Positions 1-5,161 of a stretch of DNA of 8,800 nucleotides are shown piece by piece (position 1 is the first letter of the stretch; each line of letters opens with the position of its first letter). Source of the DNA: Bdellovibrionales bacterium (GTDB taxonomy: Bacteria; Bdellovibrionota; Bdellovibrionia; Bdellovibrionales; Bdellovibrionaceae); assembly GCA_027320785.1 (NCBI GenBank), contig DAHVKR010000031.1, positions 1-8,800 of the forward strand. Reading direction: 5' to 3'. A model generated the notes under the pieces. That model saw only the letters and a program-made list of their open reading frames with translations. It was not told the origin of the DNA and did not search any database. The position numbers were made by a program, and so were the translations under genes.

Positions 1-608
1 CAGGAGTTATTGGAGGTTCTACAGGTGCTGCCCTGGCGGCTATTGTCATGGTCTTTGAAATGACGCTCGATTATAATGTGATATTGCCTATTAGCATTAC
101 AGTGGCGCTTAGTTATGGAATACGAAAAGTTCTGAGCAAAGAAAGTCTTTACACACTTAAACTCGCTCGTCGTGGACTTCATATGCCAGAAGCATTAGGT
201 ACAAATTTTCAATATTTAACGCCGGCTGAAAGATTAATGGAGCCTAAAAAAATTCAATATTCAGGGTCAATGCCGTTGAAAGAGTTTGCAGAAGTAATTC
301 GTCACGCTCATAGGGGCGCCTGTTTTCTCGTCAAAGACGAGGTTAAGACGGCCGGAGTTATATTTCGTGAAACAGCTTTAGAGGCTTTAGATCAAAAATC
401 TAAGGGAAGTTTAAAAGATATCATGAATACACATTTTGTTTGGGTCGAGGCCCATACGGCCTTGGTCGATATTCTTTTAAAGCTAAAAGAGAAAAGTGCA
501 GAGGTCGCTCTTATTCGCTCTGAATTGGGCTCAGAGAAGGCTAGTGGTCTTATTACAAAAATAGATATCGAGTCAGCTATCGAAGATAGTGCATCCCTGA
601 TGTCTTAG
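1..608 (+). CDS. ClC-family chloride channel/transporter, C-terminal part with CBS pair (5' truncated)
   Basis: The gene enters from the left edge; the first full codon in frame is at position 3, and 201 residues are visible. The opening stretch (GVIGGSTGAALAAIVMVFEM) followed by TLDYNVILP matches the late helices of ClC proteins, and SLYTLKLARRG is the usual junction between the ClC membrane domain and the cytoplasmic tail. The remaining ~135 residues look like a divergent CBS pair: one unit begins near LTPAERLM, the second near SLKDIMNTHF and ends GLITKIDIESAIE. ClC proteins move Cl- (as channel or H+ antiporter) across the inner membrane, and CBS pairs often bind adenosyl ligands. The ATG at 48 is internal to the membrane domain, so it is not the real start. 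The gene ends 9 nt before the FAD oxidoreductase, suggesting co-transcription. Family assignment is solid; ion specificity cannot be judged because the selectivity-filter region lies upstream. Confidence 0.9.
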   Translation, partial: GVIGGSTGAALAAIVMVFEMTLDYNVILPISITVALSYGIRKVLSKESLYTLKLARRGLHMPEALGTNFQYLTPAERLMEPKKIQYSGSMPLKEFAEVIRHAHRGACFLVKDEVKTAGVIFRETALEALDQKSKGSLKDIMNTHFVWVEAHTALVDILLKLKEKSAEVALIRSELGSEKASGLITKIDIESAIEDSASLMS

Positions 609-617
609 GGAGGTTTT

Positions 618-1958
618 ATGATTTTACAAAATTGGTGGTTTACTTCTCTTCTTCCGCATGAGTATCCCCCCATTCAATCATTACAAAAAGATATTCAAGT
701 CGATGTATTGATTGTGGGTGGTGGTATGACAGGACTGAGTGCCGCCGCTTCCTTTATTGGTAAAGGTTTAAAAGTGGCTGTTATTGAGAGAAATGTGTTC
801 GGTGGAAGCAGCACGGGAAGAAGTGCAGGATTTTTAACACCTGATAGCGAGTTAGAGCTAAATCAGCTGGAAAGACGCTTTGGAATAGAGGGTGCTCAAA
901 AAATTTGGAATGTCCCCGTATCGGGTATTGATCTAATTGTAAAAAGGGTCAAAGAGTACAATATCCAATGTGACCTCATCAAACAAGACAGTCTATTCGT
1001 GGGAATTGGTCGTGATGGATTGGATTCTGTGGAGGAAGAGAAAAAATCTCGTCTGGCGGCCCACATGGATGTACAAACATATGGGTCAGAGCAGCTTCAA
1101 TCTATTTTAGGGAGTCAACACTATACGGGAGCGGTCCGTTACGGGAATACTTATGGGATATCATCTCTTCAGTACGCTCAAGGGATGAAAAAAGTTCTTA
1201 TAGACAGTGGAATTCAAATTTTTGAGGCGACAGAGGCTCATCGAATTCAAAATCACACCGTGTACACTCACGCGGGTAGTGTTACGGCCGACAAAATCAT
1301 TATTGCTATTGATAAAATAAAACCTTCGTTTAGCTCTTACTCGAAAGAAGTATTCCATGCTCAAACATTTCTGAGTATTAGTGAGCCGTTGAGTGATGCT
1401 GACTATAAGGCCCTGTTCCCATCGGGAGAGCAGTTTCAGTGTTGGGATAGTACTTTGGTGTATTCCTATTGGCGTTTGACGGGAACAAGACGTCTTCTTT
1501 TAGGAGGAGGAAGTGCTCTGACGACATTCATGAATCATTGGTATAATCAAGATCGTATCATTGCATCCGTCATTAAAAATTTTCGTAAAAGCTTTCCTCA
1601 GTTGAAAAACCTTGAGTTTGTTCAATTTTGGCCAGGACTGATAGACACAACACGTGACTTACTTCCAACAATTGTGCGGGATCCGCGCTCACCCCATGTA
1701 CACTATGCTTTTGGTATTGTCGGTTTGCCGTGGGCCAGTTTTTGTGGAGATTTTCTTGGAAGAGTGATCTTGGGTGAGGCCAACGAAGATGAGTTAAAAT
1801 ATTTCTCCTATTTTTCTGATAGAAGATATTTCGCTCTGCCGATCTGGCTACAAAACTTTATGGGCAAGCCAAGTTTGTTTTCGTTGAATAATCTATGGGC
1901 TAAGTATTACCAAGTCGATTTAAAGAGAAAATTAAAGTTTGATTCTAAGGACTTTTAA
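618..1958 (+). CDS. FAD-dependent oxidoreductase, DAO family
   Basis: The protein has 446 residues and starts with ATG after a good Shine-Dalgarno (GGGAGG, 5 nt upstream). A Rossmann dinucleotide site is clear: VDVLIVGGGMTGLSAAA at residues ~28-44 carries GxGxxG, and Glu57 at the end of the second strand (VAVIER) should bind the ribose of FAD. GGSSTGRSAGFLTPDSE (62-78) resembles the second FAD contact of the DAO/glycine-oxidase superfamily, and AFGIVGLPWASFCGDFLG near residues 362-380 is the usual C-terminal FAD-closing segment. Length and layout resemble gamma-glutamylputrescine-oxidase-like members, which oxidise C-N bonds in amines or amino acids. The substrate cannot be read from the sequence, and the N-terminal NWWF stretch is not diagnostic. 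It is not a sulfide:quinone oxidoreductase: those have a different two-dinucleotide fold with redox cysteines. Its stop overlaps the stop of the convergent tlpA-like gene by 4 nt, so its link to the sulfur genes is positional only. Confidence 0.85.
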   Translation: MILQNWWFTSLLPHEYPPIQSLQKDIQVDVLIVGGGMTGLSAAASFIGKGLKVAVIERNVFGGSSTGRSAGFLTPDSELELNQLERRFGIEGAQKIWNVPVSGIDLIVKRVKEYNIQCDLIKQDSLFVGIGRDGLDSVEEEKKSRLAAHMDVQTYGSEQLQSILGSQHYTGAVRYGNTYGISSLQYAQGMKKVLIDSGIQIFEATEAHRIQNHTVYTHAGSVTADKIIIAIDKIKPSFSSYSKEVFHAQTFLSISEPLSDADYKALFPSGEQFQCWDSTLVYSYWRLTGTRRLLLGGGSALTTFMNHWYNQDRIIASVIKNFRKSFPQLKNLEFVQFWPGLIDTTRDLLPTIVRDPRSPHVHYAFGIVGLPWASFCGDFLGRVILGEANEDELKYFSYFSDRRYFALPIWLQNFMGKPSLFSLNNLWAKYYQVDLKRKLKFDSKDF

Positions 1959-1990
1959 GGACTTGCTAAAAAACCTTTAAAAGATTTTTC
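1952..1990. terminator. Possible weak hairpin at the convergent gene ends
   Basis: CTTTTAAGG (1952-1960) can pair with CCTTTAAAAG (1974-1983) with one bulged base and a 13-nt loop. On the plus strand it is followed by ATTTTTC. It lies on the overlapping stop codons of the FAD oxidoreductase and the tlpA-like gene, where a terminator is expected, but the stem is AT-rich and imperfect. The call is tentative. Confidence 0.3.
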
Positions 1991-2473
1991 GAGTAGAAGA
2001 CTGAGTCCAGTTGAGATGCTCTGAATTTTTTCGTCTGCGACATAGACTGTGGTGGGGGTGCCCGTCACCTTAAAGTCTTGAGAAATCTCTCCGCGGGGAT
2101 CCACACCAATGGGGAAACTGTACTTTCTTTCTTGAGAGGTTCGCCACACAAGTTGTGGGTCTTCATAAAGTGAAATGGCTATGACTTTATGGGGGTCAAG
2201 CGTATGATTGTCGATCATACTTTGAACGCGCGAGAGTTCGAGTTTGCAAGGGGCGCACCAAGTCGCCCAAAAAATCAAAATCTTTTTTTGGTTCGCATTT
2301 AGAAGAGGTTGAAGGGCGGTTGTACCATTTGCCTGTATGACTTGAACGAGTTTGTTTTGAACAGGGAGGCCCTTTTGCTGACTTTCTTTGTTCCAAACAA
2401 TTATTTTTTGAACAACTAGAAAGGCTAAAAGAGCCCATGTGAAATAACTAAAGACTCGTCCAAGCAATTTCAT
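1955..2473 (-). CDS. TlpA/ResA-like membrane-anchored thioredoxin-fold protein
   Basis: This 172-residue protein has one N-terminal membrane segment (residues ~8-26, FSYFTWALLAFLVVQKIIV) and then a thioredoxin fold. ILIFWATWCAPCKLEL contains the redox motif Cys73-Ala-Pro-Cys76, and TGTPTT supplies the cis-proline at 140. This is the architecture of TlpA/ResA-type thiol:disulfide oxidoreductases, which sit on the periplasmic face of the inner membrane and reduce periplasmic disulfides. It is last in the minus-strand operon: its ATG overlaps the TGA of the DUF302 gene (ATGA, 2470-2473) and no Shine-Dalgarno is visible, so translational coupling is likely. In this context it could reduce or desulfurate periplasmic thiols, perhaps including the periplasmic rhodanese of this window; that is inference. 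The partner and the direction of electron flow are unknown. Confidence 0.85.
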   Translation of the reverse strand: MKLLGRVFSYFTWALLAFLVVQKIIVWNKESQQKGLPVQNKLVQVIQANGTTALQPLLNANQKKILIFWATWCAPCKLELSRVQSMIDNHTLDPHKVIAISLYEDPQLVWRTSQERKYSFPIGVDPRGEISQDFKVTGTPTTVYVADEKIQSISTGLSLLLEKSFKGFLASP

Positions 2474-2859
2474 AGTTTGCTAAGAGCTACTTCAAGATTC
2501 TTTTCAACCTGAAGAATTTCGGACTCGGCCTTTACATTAGGTAGGAAACTTAACATAGCTGTTGGACGAATAGCTTCAACAGCAATTTCATCTGGACCTA
2601 TTTCGCGAACAACAATATTGCAGGGAATAAGAAGAGCGACGTCAGTAGACTGCTTATGGGCCTCAAAGGCGACTCGAGGATTGCAGGCTCCTAAAATAAC
2701 TGTTTTGGGGATGTCCTCATTGAGCTTTTCCTTTAATTTTTGATCCAGATCAATTCGAGTGAGAACTCCAAATCCAGCGGGCTTAATAGCCTCTGTGACT
2801 TTTTCTATGGCCTGACTTAAAGAGCCTTTCATTTTTTTTCGGATAGCGAGATCTTTCAT
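2470..2859 (-). CDS. DUF302 family protein
   Basis: The 129-residue protein has no signal peptide or membrane segment. The pattern of an amphipathic N-terminal helix (LSQAIEKVTEAIKPAGFGVLTRIDL), then KTVILGACNPRVAFEAHKQSTDVALLIPCNIVVRE and a C-terminal helix matches the short single-domain DUF302 family, including its conserved ACNP segment and the LLIPCNI strand. Two cysteines fall in these conserved positions (Cys59 in GACNP, Cys80 in IPCN). The biochemical function of DUF302 is not established as far as I know. The start is clear: GGAGA lies 7 nt upstream, and the ATG overlaps the TGA of the osmC-like gene (2856-2859). Its place between an OsmC-like and a TlpA-like protein points to thiol or persulfide chemistry; the conserved cysteines are consistent but not proof. 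Confidence 0.85.
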   Translation of the reverse strand: MKDLAIRKKMKGSLSQAIEKVTEAIKPAGFGVLTRIDLDQKLKEKLNEDIPKTVILGACNPRVAFEAHKQSTDVALLIPCNIVVREIGPDEIAVEAIRPTAMLSFLPNVKAESEILQVEKNLEVALSKL

Positions 2860-3305
2860 TTTGTTTCTCCAAAGTGAGATTGAGCTTCATGAATAGTCTC
2901 ACCATTCAAAATAAGTTTATAATGAATAGGAAAGGCTTTCGAAAGCATAGCACTTACGCCACAGTATTTAGTTTGCGAATCAGTTGCCGCTTTAATGAAA
3001 ACGTCTTTATCAATATTTCCTGTTGCTACATATGTGATCAAGGCGTGTGTAAAAACTTGTGGATATCCTGAGCTTGATTTTTCCACATCTACTGAGACAT
3101 CAAATGAGTCCACTGTTTGTTTATTCTTTTTAAAAAGAGCGACCACGTCCATGGCCGTGCACCCACCCAGTCCAGCGGCCACGAGCTCTTTAGGCGTCAT
3201 GGCTGTGTTTTGTCCAATAGGTGTCTTCGTGTCCATTTGAACTTCATGGCCATCGCAGACACTGGTAAATTTCATAGCTCCATTCCAATGTAGATCAATT
3301 TTCAT
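2856..3305 (-). CDS. OsmC/Ohr-superfamily protein, YhfA-like subgroup
   Basis: This 149-residue protein has the two family cysteines in their usual settings: Cys49 in AAGLGGCTAMDVVALFKK and Cys115 in QTKYCGVSAMLSKA. TPKELV (37-42) supplies the conserved Glu ahead of the first cysteine. The spacing and the flanking words (GGC-A-DVV, FTHALITY, KYC-V-AMLSKA) resemble E. coli YhfA more than Ohr or OsmC proper. OsmC/Ohr proteins are thiol peroxidases that reduce organic hydroperoxides with two cysteines; the YhfA branch is poorly characterised. It is the second gene of the minus operon, 3 nt after the thioredoxin stop, with its Shine-Dalgarno (AAAGGA) inside the last thioredoxin codons. The adjacent thioredoxin is a plausible reductant. 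A role against persulfides or sulfide-linked peroxides is inferred from the neighbours. Confidence 0.88.
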   Translation of the reverse strand: MKIDLHWNGAMKFTSVCDGHEVQMDTKTPIGQNTAMTPKELVAAGLGGCTAMDVVALFKKNKQTVDSFDVSVDVEKSSSGYPQVFTHALITYVATGNIDKDVFIKAATDSQTKYCGVSAMLSKAFPIHYKLILNGETIHEAQSHFGETK

Positions 3306-3308
3306 ATA

Positions 3309-3665
3309 TTATCCTTTAATATCAAAAAGTTCGCCGATGGCTCGATCAAAAGCATCGGCTGGCATAAGGCCAGATGACATAGATGGTTGTCCCTTAAGAG
3401 GTATAAAGAGAAGGGCCGGAATTCCTCGTACTCCGAAGAGCCCAGCTAGTTCCGGCGTGGCCTCTGTGTCCACTTTAAATATATCTACTTTTCCCTCATA
3501 TTTCTTGGCAACCTGTTCCAAAATGGGACTTAAGGCACGGCAAGGTCCACACCAGTCAGCATAAAAATCCACAATAACAGGCCTCTCGCCTGCGAACGCC
3601 CATTCCTTCGAAGTTTCGTAGTTAAATATTTTTGTTTTGAATGTTTCTGTATTTAAAACTTCCAT
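3309..3665 (-). CDS. trxA: Thioredoxin
   Basis: The 118-residue protein is a single thioredoxin domain. VIVDFYADWCGPCRALSPIL contains the canonical Cys39-Gly-Pro-Cys42 active site, FKVDTEATPELAGLFGVRGIPALL follows with the cis-proline at residue 83, and there is no signal peptide, so it should act in the cytoplasm. Length is close to E. coli Trx1 (~108), with a slightly longer N terminus. It is first in the minus operon, probably transcribed from the promoter at 3686-3713, and has an AGGTG Shine-Dalgarno. Thioredoxins can reduce persulfides on proteins and release H2S, so a position opposite a persulfide dioxygenase and next to a two-cysteine OsmC-like protein makes sense. The housekeeping trxA may well be elsewhere; this may be a dedicated paralogue. 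Confidence 0.93.
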   Translation of the reverse strand: MEVLNTETFKTKIFNYETSKEWAFAGERPVIVDFYADWCGPCRALSPILEQVAKKYEGKVDIFKVDTEATPELAGLFGVRGIPALLFIPLKGQPSMSSGLMPADAFDRAIGELFDIKG

Positions 3666-3666
3666 C

Positions 3667-3695
3667 TTGCACCTGCTTTTCTTTTAATATATTAT
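3667..3695 (+). promoter_or_regulatory. Candidate sigma-70-like promoter for arsR-pdo-rhodanese-yeiH
   Basis: TTGCAC (3667-3672) and TATTAT (3690-3695) are separated by 17 nt. Transcription would begin near 3702, leaving a leader of about 50 nt before the preferred arsR start. The -10 hexamer lies in the left arm of the shared inverted repeat, so a bound repressor would occlude it. The elements were found by eye. Confidence 0.55.
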
Positions 3696-3713
3696 AAAAA
3701 AATAATATGTCAA
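3686..3713 (-). promoter_or_regulatory. Candidate sigma-70-like promoter for trx-osmC-DUF302-tlpA
   Basis: On the minus strand a perfect TTGACA (plus 3708-3713) is followed after 16 nt by TATATT (plus 3686-3691). The predicted start near 3679 leaves a leader of roughly 14 nt that holds the Shine-Dalgarno of the thioredoxin gene. The inverted repeat at 3689-3708 spans almost exactly from the -35 to the -10 element, the expected place for a repressor site. Confidence 0.6.
3689..3708. promoter_or_regulatory. Shared operator candidate: ATATTAT-N6-ATAATAT
   Basis: A perfect 7-bp inverted repeat with a 6-nt spacer, in the 86-nt gap between the thioredoxin and arsR genes. It overlaps the candidate -10 of the plus promoter and the spacer and element edges of the minus promoter. 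ArsR-family repressors of the BigR/SqrR/YgaV type bind AT-rich palindromes over their own promoters, so this is the obvious site for the adjacent regulator. The gap is very AT-rich, so some palindromy is expected by chance; position rather than sequence carries the argument. Confidence 0.6.
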
Positions 3714-3737
3714 TATTAAGATATATAAAAAAAAGAA

Positions 3738-3743
3738 AAGGTG
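3738..3743 (+). promoter_or_regulatory. Shine-Dalgarno that favours the 3752 start of the ArsR regulator
   Basis: AAGGTG lies 8 nt before ATG 3752. The in-frame upstream ATG at 3707 has only A/T-rich sequence ahead of it and would sit about 5 nt from the predicted transcription start. Confidence 0.6.
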
Positions 3744-3751
3744 ATGAGGAC

Positions 3752-4060
3752 ATGCAAATTCCTGTTTCTATTATGAAAATGGAAAAGTCTTGCGAGGACG
3801 TGAGCCAGCTTCTCAAGTCTTTAGCTCATCCAACACGCCTTATGATTCTGGGGCATCTCACGGCAGGCCCTAAAACAGTGGGAAAGCTGACAGAGCTCTG
3901 TGAGGTCTCGCAGTCGCAGATGTCACACTTCTTGATGAGGCTTTCTTACGAGCACTTAGTGAAAGCTGAAAAGCAAGGTCGCTATCGTGTGTATTCATTA
4001 GCAGATAAAAGACTAAAGAAACTACTAGAGGTTATTCAGAAAGAGTACTGCTCTTCATAG
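3752..4060 (+). CDS. ArsR/SmtB-family regulator, BigR/SqrR/YgaV-like (putative persulfide-responsive repressor)
   Basis: With the start at 3752 the protein has 102 residues, a normal length for the family; the in-frame ATG at 3707 would add 15 Lys/Arg-rich residues and lacks a Shine-Dalgarno. The winged-helix core is clear: LLKSLAHPTRLMILGHL (20-36), the recognition helix around CEVSQSQMSHFLMRL (50-64) and the wing KAEKQGRYRVYSL (71-83). The C-terminal EYC resembles the VYC end of E. coli YgaV and is the position of the second reactive cysteine in BigR/SqrR. The first, in the ILC segment of those proteins, is Gly34 here; other cysteines are Cys14 and Cys50. These regulators repress sulfide/persulfide genes until a disulfide or polysulfide bridge forms. 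The neighbouring persulfide dioxygenase supports that role. The sensing pair is uncertain, and metal sensing is not excluded. Confidence 0.85.
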   Translation: MQIPVSIMKMEKSCEDVSQLLKSLAHPTRLMILGHLTAGPKTVGKLTELCEVSQSQMSHFLMRLSYEHLVKAEKQGRYRVYSLADKRLKKLLEVIQKEYCSS

Positions 4061-4090
4061 AGCATGATGGTATTGAGAGCGAGGTAGGGT

Positions 4091-4804
4091 ATGAATACAA
4101 ATTTACAAACCCCAATATTCAGACAACTGTTTGATCAAGAATCTTCTACTTATACTTATTTAATAGCAGATCCCGAGACAAAAGAAGCTGTAATAATTGA
4201 TCCGGTCTACGAAAAGTATGAGCGAGATGAGAGTCTTATAAAAAATTTAGGATTGAAGTTGCTTTACATACTCGAGACACATGTACATGCGGATCATGTC
4301 ACGTCTGCTTCAAAATTAAAAACCCGCTTTAACGCAAAAATTGCGATTAGTAAGAATTCAGGTAACCAATGTGCGGATATCGGCTTGGTCGATAATCAAA
4401 TTTTGCAGTTTGGTCGTTTTGAAATAAAAGCTCTACCAACGCCGGGTCATACAAATGGATGTATGAGTTTTTTATTTCAAAACATGGTATTCACGGGTGA
4501 TTCACTTATGATAGGTTTGGCCGGTCGAACGGACTTCCAAGAGGGATCCAGTGAAAAATTATATGAAAGTGTGCAGAGTCAATTGTTCACCCTCAGTGAG
4601 GATACGCTTGTTTATCCTGGCCACGACTATCAGGGGTTTACGGTTTCGACTATTGGAGAGGAAAAAAAATTTAATAAACGATTGGGTGGAGGAAAAACGG
4701 AGCAAGAGTTTTCTTCGATCATGTCGTCTCTTAATTTACCAAAGCCCAAGAAAATTGATATTGCAGTGCCGGCCAATATGGTTTGCGGAGTAAAGAAGAC
4801 GTAA
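4091..4804 (+). CDS. pdo: ETHE1-like persulfide dioxygenase (MBL fold)
   Basis: The 237-residue protein is a full-length ETHE1-type enzyme, which uses a mononuclear iron and O2 to oxidise glutathione persulfide to sulfite and glutathione. Visible motifs are THVHADHVT (63-71) with His64/His66/Asp68/His69, PTPGHTNG with His120, FTGDSLMIGLAGRTDFQEG with Asp137 and the diagnostic GRTDFQ, YPGHDYQGFTVST with His178, and a C-terminal NLNLPKPKKID...VPANMVCGV nearly identical in pattern to human ETHE1, including its late cysteine (Cys232 here). By analogy the iron ligands are His64, His120 and Asp137. It is a stand-alone dioxygenase, with the rhodanese as a separate gene directly after it (stop TAA, then ATG with no gap), unlike fused CstB-type proteins. 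It lies 30 nt after the regulator in the same operon. The gene is also called blh or sdo in other bacteria. A glyoxalase II identity is unlikely given GRTDFQ and the ETHE1 tail. Confidence 0.94.
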   Translation: MNTNLQTPIFRQLFDQESSTYTYLIADPETKEAVIIDPVYEKYERDESLIKNLGLKLLYILETHVHADHVTSASKLKTRFNAKIAISKNSGNQCADIGLVDNQILQFGRFEIKALPTPGHTNGCMSFLFQNMVFTGDSLMIGLAGRTDFQEGSSEKLYESVQSQLFTLSEDTLVYPGHDYQGFTVSTIGEEKKFNKRLGGGKTEQEFSSIMSSLNLPKPKKIDIAVPANMVCGVKKT

Positions 4805-5161
4805 ATGGAAAATATATTAACGAATAGTTATTTTTGGATAGGTGTAATTGTATTATTTTTTGCTTGGAAAAAGTGGAGGAGTTATAGAATGAAACCGCTT
4901 ATTAAAGAATATCATGAAAAAGATGCCCTTGTGATCGACGTTCGATCGCCTGAAGAATTCAAAGGAGGACACTGCGATGGAAGTGTCAATATTCCTTTGA
5001 ATGTGCTCGAGGCGCGCATGCACGAGCTGGAGAAGTCTCGACATATTATTGTATGCTGTGCATCGGGTGGCCGCAGCTCTATGGCGATGAACCTTCTTAA
5101 AAGTAAGGGGTTTGAACATGTGATCAATGCGGGTCCTTGGACAAATGCAGTTAAATGCTAA
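4805..5161 (+). CDS. Membrane-anchored single-domain rhodanese
   Basis: The 118-residue protein has an N-terminal hydrophobic segment (residues ~9-21, YFWIGVIVLFFAW) followed by WKKWRSYRMK. The positive-inside rule places the catalytic domain on the cytoplasmic side. The rhodanese domain runs from ~33 to 115: ALVIDVRSPEEFKGGH is the classic N-terminal motif, and IIVCCASGGRSS holds the active loop with catalytic Cys85 (CASGGR); Cys84 directly before it is less usual. Rhodaneses carry sulfane sulfur on this cysteine, and next to persulfide dioxygenases they generate or consume glutathione persulfide. The ATG follows the dioxygenase stop without any gap, and the gene's 3' end overlaps the start of the exporter gene, so all three look co-translated. 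Its membrane position would put sulfur transfer near a quinone-linked sulfide oxidase, but none is in view. Confidence 0.9.
   Translation: MENILTNSYFWIGVIVLFFAWKKWRSYRMKPLIKEYHEKDALVIDVRSPEEFKGGHCDGSVNIPLNVLEARMHELEKSRHIIVCCASGGRSSMAMNLLKSKGFEHVINAGPWTNAVKC

Noticed and set aside
618..1958. The FAD protein as the missing sulfide:quinone oxidoreductase
   Set aside because: It has a single N-terminal GxGxxG of the DAO type and no SQR cysteine pattern; the DAO-type C-terminal FAD segment is present.
3707..3751. Longer form of the first ArsR regulator starting at ATG 3707
   Set aside because: It adds 15 basic residues, has no Shine-Dalgarno, begins within the right arm of the operator and only a few bases after the predicted transcription start; ATG 3752 has AAGGTG 8 nt upstream.
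3622..3816. Minus-strand reading frame across the divergent control region
   Set aside because: It runs over the thioredoxin start, the AT-rich promoter gap and the arsR start, and its composition resembles no protein family.
4091..4804. Glyoxalase II or generic metallo-beta-lactamase call
   Set aside because: The GRTDFQ motif and the ETHE1-like C terminus (LNLPKPKKID, VPANMVCGV) identify a persulfide dioxygenase.
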